Part shown: positions 25,197 to 33,909 of the stretch, one piece after another
How positions within the stretch are numbered: position 1 is the first letter of the stretch
How the letters are laid out: every line of letters starts with the position of its first letter
The notes under the pieces: model-generated
Databases searched by the model: none
Told to the model about the DNA's origin: nothing
What the model saw: the letters and a program-made list of their open reading frames with translations, nothing else
Source of the DNA: Evansella tamaricis
Lineage (GTDB): Bacteria; Bacillota; Bacilli; Bacillales; Salisediminibacteriaceae
Length of the DNA: 64,000 nt
Direction of reading: 5' to 3'
Assembly: GCF_019042215.1 (NCBI RefSeq)
Contig: NZ_JAHQCS010000088.1
Span: forward strand, 39,901-103,900
Translations under genes and position numbers: made by a program

Positions 25197-26078
25197 AAGG
25201 ATTTCGGTCAGAAGATGTCTCAAGTTGTTCCCGAACAGGGAGGCTGAGACGGATTTCGGTCAGAAGTTGGAGCAAGTTGTTCCCGAACGGGAAGGCCGAG
25301 ATAGGTTTCGGTCAGAAGATGTCTCAAGTTGTTCCCGAACGGGAAGGCCGAGAAGGATTTCGGTCAGAAGATGTCTCAAGTTGTTCCCGAACGGGAAGGC
25401 CGAGAAGGATTTGGTCAGAAGATGTCTCAAGTTGTTCCCGAACGAGCGGCTGGAGAAGGATTTCGGTCAGTAGTTGGCTCAAGTTGTTCCCGAACGGGAT
25501 GGCCGAGACGGATTTCGGTCAGAAGTTGGCTCAACTTGTTCCCGAACAGGGAGCACGAGAAGGATTTCGGTCAGAAGATGTCTCAAGTTGTTCCCGAACA
25601 GGGAGGCTGAGAAGGATTTCGGTCAGAAGATGTCTCAAGTTGTTCCCGAACGAGGAGCACGAGAAGGATTTCGGTCAGAAGATGTCTCAAGTTGTTCCCG
25701 AACGAGGAGCACGAGAAGGATTTCGGTCAGAAGATGTCTCAAGTTGTACCCGAACTAGAAGGTCGAGAAGGGTTTCTGTCAGAAGATGTCTCAAGTTGTT
25801 CCCGAACAGGGAGGACGAGAAGGATTTCGGTCAGAAGATGTCTCAAGTTGTACCCGAACGAGGAGCACGAGAAGGGTTTCGGTCAGAAGTTGGCTCAACT
25901 TGTTCCCGAACGAGGAGCACGTGAAGGGTTTCGGTCAGAAGATGTCTCAAGTTGTTCCCGAACGGGAGGGCCGAGAAGGATTTCGGTCGGAAGATGTCTC
26001 AAGTTGTTCCCGAACGAGCGGCTGGAGAAGGATTTCGGACAGAAGTTGGCTCAACTTGTTCCCGAACGAGGAGCAAAG
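25197..26078 (+). repeat. Tandem array of a 52-bp unit, 17 copies
   Basis: The unit is GAAGGATTTCGGTCAGAAGA, TGTCTCAAGTTGTTCCCGAA, CGAGGAGCACGA. The word GTTCCCGAAC (or GTACCCGAAC) occurs 17 times from 25227 to ~26060, 52 bases apart except one 51-base unit near 25410. Units differ mainly in the segment after CCGAAC (GGGAAGGCCGA, AGGGAGGCTGA, GAGGAGCACGA, GAGCGGCTGGA) and in GATGTCTCAAGTTG versus GTTGGCTCAACTTG. All three plus-strand frames are open through it because the period is not a multiple of three and the unit has no stop; there is no ribosome site and no gene is proposed. Confidence 0.92.
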
Positions 26079-26187
26079 CAAAACTTTGCTTTATAACAAC
26101 AATCTATGCGAAAAGAACTTAATTTTATTTCCATCTGATCCATCAGCATAGCAATCTAGCATTTCCGAAAATAGAGGGGGAAACGAA

Positions 26188-27090
26188 ATGTCCGTAACAA
26201 AGAGATATTATAGTCGAAAAAATGATTATGACAAGGTGTACCAGTTTCTTGTGAAAACGTATGAATCGGGAGGGAAATACATCAATTGGCTCCCGGCCCG
26301 CTGGGAGTATATGCATTATCATTCTTATTACAACCAATCACTGACTGAAAAAAGTGGTATATGGGAGGATGACGGAAAAATAGTAGCGGTTGTAAGCAAT
26401 GAATTAGGAAATGGCAATGCATTTTTCCAATGTCATCCCGACTATGTTTCTTTGAAAAAAGAGATGCTTTCCCATGCAGAGGAACATTTCACGAAAGAGG
26501 AGGAAGCCGCGGGGCATCGTCTAATTGTCTACGCAAATGACTTTGATGAAGAATGGATGAATATTCTAGAAACGGAAGGGTATGAAAAACTGGAAACCAA
26601 CTTGCAGCATCAGACCATTTGTACAATTGACCGATCCCAGTTTATTAATGGGGGAACAGTGCCGGAAGGATTTGAATTAAAAAGCTTAGCAGAGGATAAT
26701 GACCTGGTGAAGGTGGATCGGGTACAATGGAGGGGATTCAATCATGAAGGGGAGCCGCCGAAAGAAAGTCCGGAGGAAAGAAAATTAATGCAGTCAGCAC
26801 CTAATTTTCGTAAGGATCTGACCATTGTTGCGGTAGCCCCAAATGGAGAGTTCGTTTCCTATGTGGGAATGTGGTTTATCGATGAGATCAAAGTGGGGTA
26901 TGTGGAGCCAGTCTGTACCGATCCAGACTACCGAAGACTTGGTTTAGGGAAAAGAACCCTATTGGAGAGCATGGACCGATGTTTTCAAATGGGAGCAGAA
27001 CGAATCGTAGTGGAATCTTCTCTACCGATCTACTTGTCGAGTGGCTTTCAACCACAATTTATCAGGTACCCTTGGGTAAAAAGAAAGTAA
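26188..27090 (+). CDS. GNAT family N-acetyltransferase, double-domain
   Basis: A 300-residue protein with two GNAT-like halves. The second holds the acetyl-CoA site: VGYVEPVCTDPDYRRLGLGK near residue 235, then RTLLESMDRCFQMGAERIVV and LPIYLSSGFQPQF. The first half (residues 1-120) has the fold but a weak P-loop, as in other tandem GNAT proteins where only one domain is catalytic. ATG 26188 follows GAGGGGGAAACG. It lies 21 bp ahead of a cysteine desulfurase gene and is probably co-transcribed with it. Substrate unknown. Confidence 0.85.
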   Translation: MSVTKRYYSRKNDYDKVYQFLVKTYESGGKYINWLPARWEYMHYHSYYNQSLTEKSGIWEDDGKIVAVVSNELGNGNAFFQCHPDYVSLKKEMLSHAEEHFTKEEEAAGHRLIVYANDFDEEWMNILETEGYEKLETNLQHQTICTIDRSQFINGGTVPEGFELKSLAEDNDLVKVDRVQWRGFNHEGEPPKESPEERKLMQSAPNFRKDLTIVAVAPNGEFVSYVGMWFIDEIKVGYVEPVCTDPDYRRLGLGKRTLLESMDRCFQMGAERIVVESSLPIYLSSGFQPQFIRYPWVKRK

Positions 27091-27111
27091 GCTTGAAAAG
27101 GGAGTGAAGGG

Positions 27112-28251
27112 ATGGAACCGATTTATTTAGATTACAATGCTAGTACACCAATTGCCCCAGAGGTACAAGCAGCAATGCTTCCTTTTTTCCATTCGAATTA
27201 CGGAAATCCCTCGGCGCTTCATTTTGCTGGGGCCGAAGGGAAAAAGGCGTTGGAAAAAGCAAGAAAACAGGTGGCGTCGCTCATTCACTGTTCACCTGGA
27301 GAAATCATTTTTACCAGTGGCGGCAGTGAATCTAATAATCATGTAGTAAAGGGAGTTTTTGAGAGTTTTGGGAAAAAGGGAGCTCATCTGATCACCACCA
27401 AAATTGAGCATCCTGCCATTTTGAACCCGTGTTCCTATATAGAGAGGCATGGTGCGACCATCACCTTCGTAGACGTGGACCAATATGGGCTGGTAAATCC
27501 AGCGGATATTGAAAAGGTGATAACAGATGAGACGATCTTAATCTCTGTGATGCATTCCAACAATGAAGTGGGAACCATCCAGCCGATTGAAGAAATTGGG
27601 ATCATTGCCAAAAAGCACAATATTTTATTCCACACAGATGCCTCCCAGTCAGTTGGGAAAGTACCCCTGGACGTTGATAAACTAAACGTGGATTTTTTAA
27701 CGATAGCCGGGCATAAAGTGTATGCGCCTAAAGGGGTGGGGGCGCTCTACATAAGAGACGGAATTGCCATTGAACCATTAGTGCATGGAGCGGGTCATGA
27801 AAACGGAAGGCGTGCAGGTACGGAAAATGTAGTATTTGCCGTCGGCCTGGGAAAGGCTTGTGAACTGGGACTGACTAAGCTGGAGGAAGGGGGAAATACG
27901 AAGATCGGGGAGTTGCGGGATTATTTTTGGCAGGAACTGCAGCACCATTTTAAAGGCACCATATCGTTGAATGGTCATCCTGACTTCCGGTTGCCTAATA
28001 CGTTGAATATCAACTTTATTAACCAGATCGGTCAAGAGGTACTAGACCTTATTCCTGAGGTTGCTGCATCAACAGGCTCAGCATGTCATTCTGGTGAGGT
28101 GAAATTATCCCCTGTATTACAAGCGATGGGAGTTCGTGAGGAAGAGGGAAAAGGGGCAGTGAGGTTTAGTCTTGGGAGATCAACAACGAAAGAAGAAATC
28201 GATCAAGTAGTCCGACGTTTACAAGAAGTGAAGGCACGATATAGTTCTTGA
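27112..28251 (+). CDS. Cysteine desulfurase (NifS/IscS-type)
   Basis: A 379-residue PLP enzyme that removes sulfur from cysteine. The N-terminus YLDYNASTPIAPEV, GSESNNHVVKG, the Schiff-base lysine K202 in TIAGHKVYAPKGVGALY, HENGRRAGTENV and the persulfide cysteine C325 in STGSACHSGEVKLSP are all in place. No iron-sulfur scaffold (iscU/sufU), thiI or tRNA-modifying gene is next to it, so its acceptor is open; in Bacillus such orphans may serve tRNA thiolation or NAD synthesis. ATG 27112 has GGGAGTGAAGG upstream; the next small gene follows after 20 bp. Confidence 0.92.
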   Translation: MEPIYLDYNASTPIAPEVQAAMLPFFHSNYGNPSALHFAGAEGKKALEKARKQVASLIHCSPGEIIFTSGGSESNNHVVKGVFESFGKKGAHLITTKIEHPAILNPCSYIERHGATITFVDVDQYGLVNPADIEKVITDETILISVMHSNNEVGTIQPIEEIGIIAKKHNILFHTDASQSVGKVPLDVDKLNVDFLTIAGHKVYAPKGVGALYIRDGIAIEPLVHGAGHENGRRAGTENVVFAVGLGKACELGLTKLEEGGNTKIGELRDYFWQELQHHFKGTISLNGHPDFRLPNTLNINFINQIGQEVLDLIPEVAASTGSACHSGEVKLSPVLQAMGVREEEGKGAVRFSLGRSTTKEEIDQVVRRLQEVKARYSS

Positions 28252-28271
28252 GGAAAAAAGGGAGTGGTTTG

Positions 28272-28475
28272 ATGAAAAAAACGTCTTCAATTCCGTTACT
28301 TGTTTCCATTGGAACAATGGTTGTACTTTACGCCATTGGAAATATGGCTAACATCGATTTTCTAATATTCAAGGTATCGATTTCCCATACGGAGGTGGCC
28401 TTTTTGCCAATCGGTGTCGGTTTATTGGTGTGGTTTATTGGCTCACGAATATATATAGCAAAATTTCATTCATAG
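28272..28475 (+). CDS. Small two-span membrane protein
   Basis: A 67-residue protein from ATG 28272, seven bases after GGGAGTGG. Two hydrophobic segments (IPLLVSIGTMVVLYAIG and VAFLPIGVGLLVWFIG). It follows the cysteine desulfurase by 20 bp, likely in the same transcript. No family recognised; function unknown. Confidence 0.6.
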   Translation: MKKTSSIPLLVSIGTMVVLYAIGNMANIDFLIFKVSISHTEVAFLPIGVGLLVWFIGSRIYIAKFHS

Positions 28476-28588
28476 AAGCGCCGTTACTAATAAATTGTAG
28501 GAAATATATTATTGTTCCTATGCATTCGGAGTAGAAAGCAATGCTCATTGAAATAGATTACTATTTTTCCAGAAAGGAAGACGAATTG

Positions 28589-29308
28589 ATGAAGAAATTA
28601 CTTTATTTTTCCGCCCTAGTAGTAATCCTGATGGTGCTTGCTGCCTGCAACGAGGCCAAGGGAGAGACGTTCGAAACAAATATTGTCGGCAATCCGATCC
28701 ACCGTATGTTCGAGAAGCCTTATTCATCCGATGTGGCTGTTAAGAACGGTGATGTTATCGGGGGATCTTGGCAGGGGAATTTAAAAAGGTTCTATGACTT
28801 TCTTGAGAGTGTGGAAAACGGGGAGTCCGATGTGATTCGTGTGATTTTTTATACGATGGAGGGGGCGCCAATTTATCACAATCTCGTACTTAATGAAAAA
28901 ATCGAGTATACATTTGATGCTACACAGGATGGCTATTCAAGCGGCACCAATGGCCCAGACGCCATCCAAACTACCATCTGCTCCGGTATCACAAAGGTAA
29001 CGGTGGACAAAGAAGCCTATGCTTTAACCGGCTGCGAACTGCCTAATGTGGGGGAGAAATTTCAGTTAGTGGTTGATCAGATTATTGAAGAAGGGGAAGT
29101 AGTGGAGTTTTCGGACACATCTATGGTCATGAAAGTGGATGTGGGCGACTACCTTGTCCATGTCGCTCTCACTGAAGAAACGGTACTCAATGGTATCTAC
29201 GAGAGAGGGTTGAGAGCTGGGGAGAGGGTGCGGGCTTATTTTGAGAGCCAGAGTTTTGACACTTATCCCGCTGAAGCAACGGCAATCCGATTGGATGCCA
29301 TTAACTGA
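28589..29308 (+). CDS. DUF4362-type lipoprotein
   Basis: A 239-residue lipoprotein: signal peptide with lipobox LMVLAACN from ATG 28589 (AAAGGAAGACG upstream; the frame extends to 28541 without a ribosome site). Residues ~45-150 fit DUF4362: NGDVIGGSWQGNLKRFYDFL, VIRVIFYTMEGAPIYHNLVL, YTFDATQDGYSSGTN and the paired cysteines of TTICSGITKVTVD and YALTGCELP. The C-terminal ~90 residues (FQLVVDQIIEEGEVVEFSDT, LVHVALTEETVLNGIYERGL) look like an OB-type beta-barrel of the DUF3221 kind. Function unknown; cell-surface exposed. Confidence 0.75.
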   Translation: MKKLLYFSALVVILMVLAACNEAKGETFETNIVGNPIHRMFEKPYSSDVAVKNGDVIGGSWQGNLKRFYDFLESVENGESDVIRVIFYTMEGAPIYHNLVLNEKIEYTFDATQDGYSSGTNGPDAIQTTICSGITKVTVDKEAYALTGCELPNVGEKFQLVVDQIIEEGEVVEFSDTSMVMKVDVGDYLVHVALTEETVLNGIYERGLRAGERVRAYFESQSFDTYPAEATAIRLDAIN

Positions 29309-29390
29309 TAAGTGTTTCATGTATCTTTCGTAAAGGTCATTAATGAGGAAATAGAGAAGATAGTAAAATAAAGAACACTTGATTTGGTGG

Positions 29391-29433
29391 AGGGCACTGA
29401 AAAAGTGGTGCTTTTCCACTTTTACAGTCCCTC
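29391..29433. repeat. C-family hairpin, copy 2
   Basis: AGGGCACTGAAAAAGTGG, TGC, TTTTCCACTTTTACAGTCCC: complementary arms around a short loop, nearly identical to the copy at 44781. Lies between converging genes and may act as a terminator. Confidence 0.8.
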
Positions 29434-29505
29434 GCTTACAATTAATAGACTGATATACTAGTATTTTCAAAATTATACTACCCTCTAATTTTAATAACGA
29501 TTAGA

Positions 29506-30264
29506 TTAGAAAAACTCATATAACCCCTTATCAAAATATTGAAACTCTTCTTTTGAAACCTTATAACGTTTATATCCCTCGTAAAAAGCATTTATGTAGA
29601 CTTCATTCCCCATGAAGCTTCTTATTGCTAAGGATTCATCATACCGAGGGTCTCCAATCGTCATTCCAGCCACATCGATAAATAATCTAACTTCTCCATT
29701 CACTACAAGTACATTGTCAGTTGTACAATCTCCATGAATCATTACTTGCTGTACTGGTAAAGGTTTATTCAACATTAATTTCTGTAATTGTTTCCAGCTA
29801 CCTTCTGTTTGATCACTTTTCACATAAAACTCAGCCTTTCTCAACTGCTCAGTTAACCAATCATTTTTATGATTTAGTGATTCGATTGTTTGTGTTTCAT
29901 GAAGACAATTAAGTAAATGTCCAAAACTTCTGATTAAGGAGTTCTTTTCTGTTATATCCATCGTGTTATTTAAGGCAGAAGTTAATGTAATTCCATCCTC
30001 AAATGACATGATTAAATGACTACTATCTCTTTCTTCAATAAAACCATAATATTTAGGTACTGGAATCTGATTGTTATGGTTTAGCTTTTCTAACACTTGA
30101 CCCTCATTCATTAACCATTCTCGATATTTCCCCTCAAACGAACTTTTTAGTAAATAGCAACCTTTATCGGTAATGATTTGGCTTACTTCAGAAGTACAGC
30201 CTTGTTCATCCAGTCTATTAACTTTTTGTGTTTTGCCAACAATCTCTTCTATTTGTTTATTCAC
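29506..30264 (-). CDS. Aminoglycoside phosphotransferase (APH) family protein
   Basis: A 252-residue kinase-like protein. The Brenner motif is VMIHGDCTTDNVLV near residue 175 (catalytic D and N present) and the metal-binding loop FIDVAGMTIGDPRYD near 195 (here D-V-A-G in place of D-W/F-E). The N-lobe lysine appears in GCYLLKSSF. Such proteins phosphorylate antibiotics, homoserine, choline or other small molecules; resistance is not implied. GTG 30264 follows GGTGGTGAC. Upstream on the same strand lie two very small genes. Confidence 0.82.
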   Translation of the reverse strand: MNKQIEEIVGKTQKVNRLDEQGCTSEVSQIITDKGCYLLKSSFEGKYREWLMNEGQVLEKLNHNNQIPVPKYYGFIEERDSSHLIMSFEDGITLTSALNNTMDITEKNSLIRSFGHLLNCLHETQTIESLNHKNDWLTEQLRKAEFYVKSDQTEGSWKQLQKLMLNKPLPVQQVMIHGDCTTDNVLVVNGEVRLFIDVAGMTIGDPRYDESLAIRSFMGNEVYINAFYEGYKRYKVSKEEFQYFDKGLYEFF

Positions 30265-30277
30265 CTTGTCACCACCG

Positions 30278-30352
30278 TTACGTTACCTTTACCTTTTGTA
30301 ATAATATTTCACCAATCTCTTTCATTATCTCTTCCAATCGCTCTTCATTCAT
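30278..30352 (-). CDS. Putative 24-residue peptide
   Basis: An ATG frame with a good ribosome site (GAGGGG seven bases upstream), encoding MNEERLEEIMKEIGEILLQK and four more residues, an amphipathic helix. It lies 11 bp after the SE1832-type gene and 13 bp before the phosphotransferase gene on the same strand. Spacing and ribosome site favour translation; no homologue recognised. Confidence 0.35.
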   Translation of the reverse strand: MNEERLEEIMKEIGEILLQKVKVT

Positions 30353-30363
30353 CGAAATTCCCC

Positions 30364-30540
30364 TCAGACTTCCTTTAGTTTTACGTTAAGGATTTTCAAT
30401 TCATCCTCGATTTCGGACAGGCGTTTTTCCAACGGAGCAAGGTTCCCATTGATAGATTCTAGTTTTTCCAAGTTATTTTGTAGCTGGATATATTCATCCT
30501 TTAATTCTATGATAGTATCTTCGATCTGTTTTTTATCCAT
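30364..30540 (-). CDS. SE1832 family small coiled-coil protein
   Basis: A 58-residue charged protein (MDKKQIEDTIIELKDEYIQL, NNLEKLESINGNLAPLEKRL, SEIEDELKILNVKLKEV), almost entirely a heptad-repeat helix, matching the SE1832-type family of Firmicutes in length and pattern. ATG 30540 is preferred (GAGGAG ~11 bases upstream) over a TTG at 30549 that abuts the ribosome site. Function unknown. Confidence 0.7.
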   Translation of the reverse strand: MDKKQIEDTIIELKDEYIQLQNNLEKLESINGNLAPLEKRLSEIEDELKILNVKLKEV

Positions 30541-30727
30541 TCGACTCAACTCTCCTCTTTTTATTTTACCAGTATAGATTATAATTAATTGACAAACGAT
30601 TAGCGTAAATAGAGGACTTTCACTGTCTAGTATATCATGGAGACATATGGTAGATTCTACTATTCCCGTTACTTAGAAAATCGACCGAGAACAATGTACC
30701 TTGTCCCACATGAGGAGGGAAAAAAGA

Positions 30728-31972
30728 TTGAGGTATACATATAAACATACTTTGCATGCTTGCTATATTGGTTTTATTACACAGGCGATTATTAATAATC
30801 TTGGCCCACTTTTATTTATCATCTTTCATGATGCTTTTCAAATATCCTTTGAGATGATTGGGCGCCTTATCTTAATTAATTTTGGTATTCAAATTGCTGC
30901 AGATCTTTTGACGATTAAATATGCAGACAGGATTGGCTATCGAACGTCTGCCGTCCTGGCCCATGTATTCAGCGCAGTTGGACTTATTGGTCTCGGAGTC
31001 TTCCCCCTTATTTTTCCAGACCCATACATGGGGCTTGTCGTTGCCGTTATGATCTATGCAATGGGAGGGGGGATTATCGAGGTGTTGATCAGTCCCATTG
31101 TGGACTCGCTGCCAGGTGATGCGAAAGCCTCCGCCATGAGTTTACTCCATTCCTTCTATTGTTGGGGACAAGTGGCTGTTGTCATCATTACCACAACAAT
31201 TATTGCTTTGTTTGGGACAGACCTATGGTATCTCTTACCGATTCTATGGGCAACCATCCCAATCTACAACTTCTTCCGGTTCATGAAGGTCCCACTTATA
31301 CCGACCTTGCCGGAAGGAGAAAAAATGTCGTTAAAGCAGCTGTTCTCATCAAGGCTTTTTCTCATTGCTCTGCTCTTGATGATGGCTGCCGGATCATCTG
31401 AATTGACGATGGCGCAGTGGTCTTCTTTTTTTGCGGAAAAAGGATTGGAAGTTCCAAAGATTATGGGAGATCTACTAGGTCCATGCCTGTTCGCCGTGTT
31501 CATGGGAATTGGCCGAACCGTTTATGGGTTCTGGGGACATAAAATGGATTTAAGTAAAACTCTGTTAGCCAGTGGAGTCTTATGTGTGCTTTGTTACGCC
31601 ACGGCTTCGTTAGTTCAAATACCCATCGTTGCCCTTATGGCGGTGGCACTTTGCGGTTTATCCATCAGCCTCATGTGGCCAGGTACGTTCAGTTTAACCG
31701 CTGCCTCCTTTCCAAAGGGAGGAACGGCTATGTTCGGTGCACTTGCTATCTTCGGAGATGTGGGGGCAGCTGTTGGACCATGGATGGCAGGGGTAGTTTC
31801 TGATTTGGCGCAAAAATCAAGTCAACTTCTTCATATTGGCAGTAGCTTTGGCTTAACAGTGGAACAAACTGGGCTAAAAACAGGAATGTTTGTCTCCATG
31901 ATTTTCCCACTTCTAATGATTATTGGAATTCTTTTACTAAGGCAGGAAAAGAAGTTGGAGCTACCGAAGTAA
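30728..31972 (+). CDS. MFS transporter
   Basis: A 414-residue, 12-span major facilitator. Start TTG 30728 has GAGGAGGG eight bases upstream and begins LRYTYKHTLHACYIGFITQA; the in-frame region before it contains the ribosome site. The loop between spans 2 and 3 reads KYADRIGYRTSA, a degenerate MFS motif. The QAIINNLGPLLFIIFHD opening resembles sugar or nucleoside porters of the FucP-like side. Monocistronic, ends at a strong bidirectional terminator. Substrate unknown. Confidence 0.85.
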   Translation: MRYTYKHTLHACYIGFITQAIINNLGPLLFIIFHDAFQISFEMIGRLILINFGIQIAADLLTIKYADRIGYRTSAVLAHVFSAVGLIGLGVFPLIFPDPYMGLVVAVMIYAMGGGIIEVLISPIVDSLPGDAKASAMSLLHSFYCWGQVAVVIITTTIIALFGTDLWYLLPILWATIPIYNFFRFMKVPLIPTLPEGEKMSLKQLFSSRLFLIALLLMMAAGSSELTMAQWSSFFAEKGLEVPKIMGDLLGPCLFAVFMGIGRTVYGFWGHKMDLSKTLLASGVLCVLCYATASLVQIPIVALMAVALCGLSISLMWPGTFSLTAASFPKGGTAMFGALAIFGDVGAAVGPWMAGVVSDLAQKSSQLLHIGSSFGLTVEQTGLKTGMFVSMIFPLLMIIGILLLRQEKKLELPK

Positions 31973-32001
31973 GTGGGCTATTTTGGACGGGTCTGGAGTG
32001 C

Positions 32002-32041
32002 ACCCAAAAAGTTAGAGTGAAGAATACTAACTTTTTGGGGT
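32002..32041. terminator. Bidirectional rho-independent terminator
   Basis: ACCCAAAAAGTTAG pairs with CTAACTTTTTGGGGT over ~13 bases around an 11-base loop. Serves the converging MFS gene (+) and SgrR-like gene (-). Confidence 0.8.
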
Positions 32042-32059
32042 CCCATCACTAACCTCATC

Positions 32060-33811
32060 CTAATGTCTTTTATACCAGAGTTTTGTATAGTCTACCCATC
32101 CTAATGCATTCAGGTGGATGTTTTCCAAGTGTTCTTCATGAATGGCAAACTGCTGCAACCGGTATAAGTAGATAAGATGATGTGACTGACTTAACTCGGC
32201 CTCTATTTGCTGCAATGCCTCGATACAATCACGTTCCCTTCTTTTTTCAAGAAATGTGTCTTCTATCTGTTCCCTCACCTGATCTGTCAAGTGATGGGAA
32301 GCTAGACTGTGATTACCCCTCAAAGAGGATAGGTAGGTGTAGAGCAGGCTTTCATCCGCAAGCTGTTCGCCGAGAAGTAAATCTGATTGTTCACGAAGGG
32401 GTAACTGATGTAATTCATTGTATGAATAAACGTGTAGATTACAACGAATTCCCAATTCCCCAAGTCTTGTTTGTATCCATTCTCCATCCGCTTCGTTTCC
32501 AGCCCCAGCGTAAGTATAGAGAGCGAGTGTTTCCCCGTTGTATCGACCATCTTTCAAATAGTGCGAATGCATGTCCTTTTCTGTTTTGTGCCTCTTATTA
32601 TCACCCGTCTCCAACTGGGAATCCATTCTTGAAGCGGTGATAAACCGATTTCCTCCTAAGTCATGGATCATTTTTTCTGAATCTAGTGCAAGATAGATCA
32701 CTTTCCGTAAATAAGGGTCGTTCGTTAGTTTCTTATTCATGTTAAGTGTTAATAGCTTACTTCCCTTGTCAATCATAGTGTCTTTGCTAAGTTCAGTCGT
32801 TTTCTGTCCGGAATAGGGATAATGAAAGAAATTTACTGATTCGGAAAAATGATTGTCCTGTTGATTATCATAAAGATTCGGGAAAAAATACATCGTCACC
32901 TCGTCAAGCAGGGGACGAAGATGAAAATACGCTGGAAAACTCACTAGTGTCAGCTTGTGATTGGACTGTTCTTGTACTTGAAAAGGGCCAGTTCCAACGG
33001 ATTGATTCATAAACCCCTCTGGGACAATGCTTCCACCTAATGATGCAATGAGATGGAGAAAGGAAGGTACTGGTTTTTTTAACGTGAATCTCATTGTATA
33101 TCGGTTCAATAAAGTGATGTTTTTGATCCAATGAGTGATCCAGTGATAGGCGGATCCAGATTGTCCATGTCTTTGAAAGCTGTAACATACATCAGATGCT
33201 GTCAGTTCTTTTCCGTTATGAAAAGTGACCCCCTTACGTAAATAAAACGTCCACTCTGTATAGTCACGGTGGTTCCAATGATGGGCTAAATGAGGTGCGT
33301 GAGATTTCAAGTTCTTGTCATAGGTCACTAACTGGCTGTAAAGATGCCGCATCACATGGTTTTCCGAACGCCGATTCACGTAGTAAGGATCAAGAACAAC
33401 TAATGGCCGGTACGATGGAAAAAGAAGTCGATCTTCAGTTACATGGCTCTTTGATTCCTCCCCTTGCCGCAAATTAAAAAATAGGGAATAGATATAGTCT
33501 CGTTGTACATCATCTGAAAGTTCGTATTGTTGAATGAATGCAATGGAATCATCGATGGAAGAAAACTTTTTTGCCTCCTCCAGAACAAGGGAGTCAAATC
33601 CAACCTCTAAGGAAATGGTTGAATAGTTTCCCCTTCCTCTACCGGGGATCCAAGTAATCCAGCCTAGTAATTGCAGTTTAGTTAAAACGATTTTTGTATT
33701 TCGCACCGAACAGTGGAGGATCGTTGAAAGCTGTTCGATGGTAACTTGTATTGGACGATTGATTTCTTTTAGAGATTTAGTTAATACATGATAATGATCA
33801 ATCACTTTCAT
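32060..33811 (-). CDS. SgrR family regulator: HTH fused to a peptide/sugar-binding domain
   Basis: A ~583-residue protein. Residues 1-90 form a winged-helix DNA-binding domain (IEQLSTILHCSVRNTKIVLT, KLQLLGWITWIPGRGRGNYS), and residues ~130-end a solute-binding family-5 domain (WTFYLRKGVTFHNGKELTAS, DVCYSFQR, SIVPEGFMNQSVGTGPFQV). This is the SgrR layout, where the binding domain senses a small solute and the HTH controls a nearby transporter. ATG 33811 has GGCAGG eight bases upstream; a GTG at 33820 is too close to it. It is divergent from a HAM1-like/MFS exporter pair, its likely target. Confidence 0.85.
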   Translation of the reverse strand: MKVIDHYHVLTKSLKEINRPIQVTIEQLSTILHCSVRNTKIVLTKLQLLGWITWIPGRGRGNYSTISLEVGFDSLVLEEAKKFSSIDDSIAFIQQYELSDDVQRDYIYSLFFNLRQGEESKSHVTEDRLLFPSYRPLVVLDPYYVNRRSENHVMRHLYSQLVTYDKNLKSHAPHLAHHWNHRDYTEWTFYLRKGVTFHNGKELTASDVCYSFQRHGQSGSAYHWITHWIKNITLLNRYTMRFTLKKPVPSFLHLIASLGGSIVPEGFMNQSVGTGPFQVQEQSNHKLTLVSFPAYFHLRPLLDEVTMYFFPNLYDNQQDNHFSESVNFFHYPYSGQKTTELSKDTMIDKGSKLLTLNMNKKLTNDPYLRKVIYLALDSEKMIHDLGGNRFITASRMDSQLETGDNKRHKTEKDMHSHYLKDGRYNGETLALYTYAGAGNEADGEWIQTRLGELGIRCNLHVYSYNELHQLPLREQSDLLLGEQLADESLLYTYLSSLRGNHSLASHHLTDQVREQIEDTFLEKRRERDCIEALQQIEAELSQSHHLIYLYRLQQFAIHEEHLENIHLNALGWVDYTKLWYKRH

Positions 33812-33909
33812 TTGGAACACCTGCCTTAAAAGGGGAAAAGTTGTTTCGTTAATTGTACCCTTTTTTTCCTCCTTTAGAAAACTACAATAGAAGTAGGAGG
33901 GATGTTCAG

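Noticed and set aside
25197..26078. CRISPR array
   Set aside because: Units are contiguous and 52 bases long with no unique spacers, and no cas gene is in the window.
25225..26151. Five long overlapping plus-strand frames (up to 215 codons) in the tandem array
   Set aside because: They result from a 52-base stop-free unit read in three frames; there is no ribosome site, and the same peptide blocks recur in every frame.
32182..32640. 152-codon plus-strand frame
   Set aside because: Antisense to the SgrR-like gene; no recognisable product.
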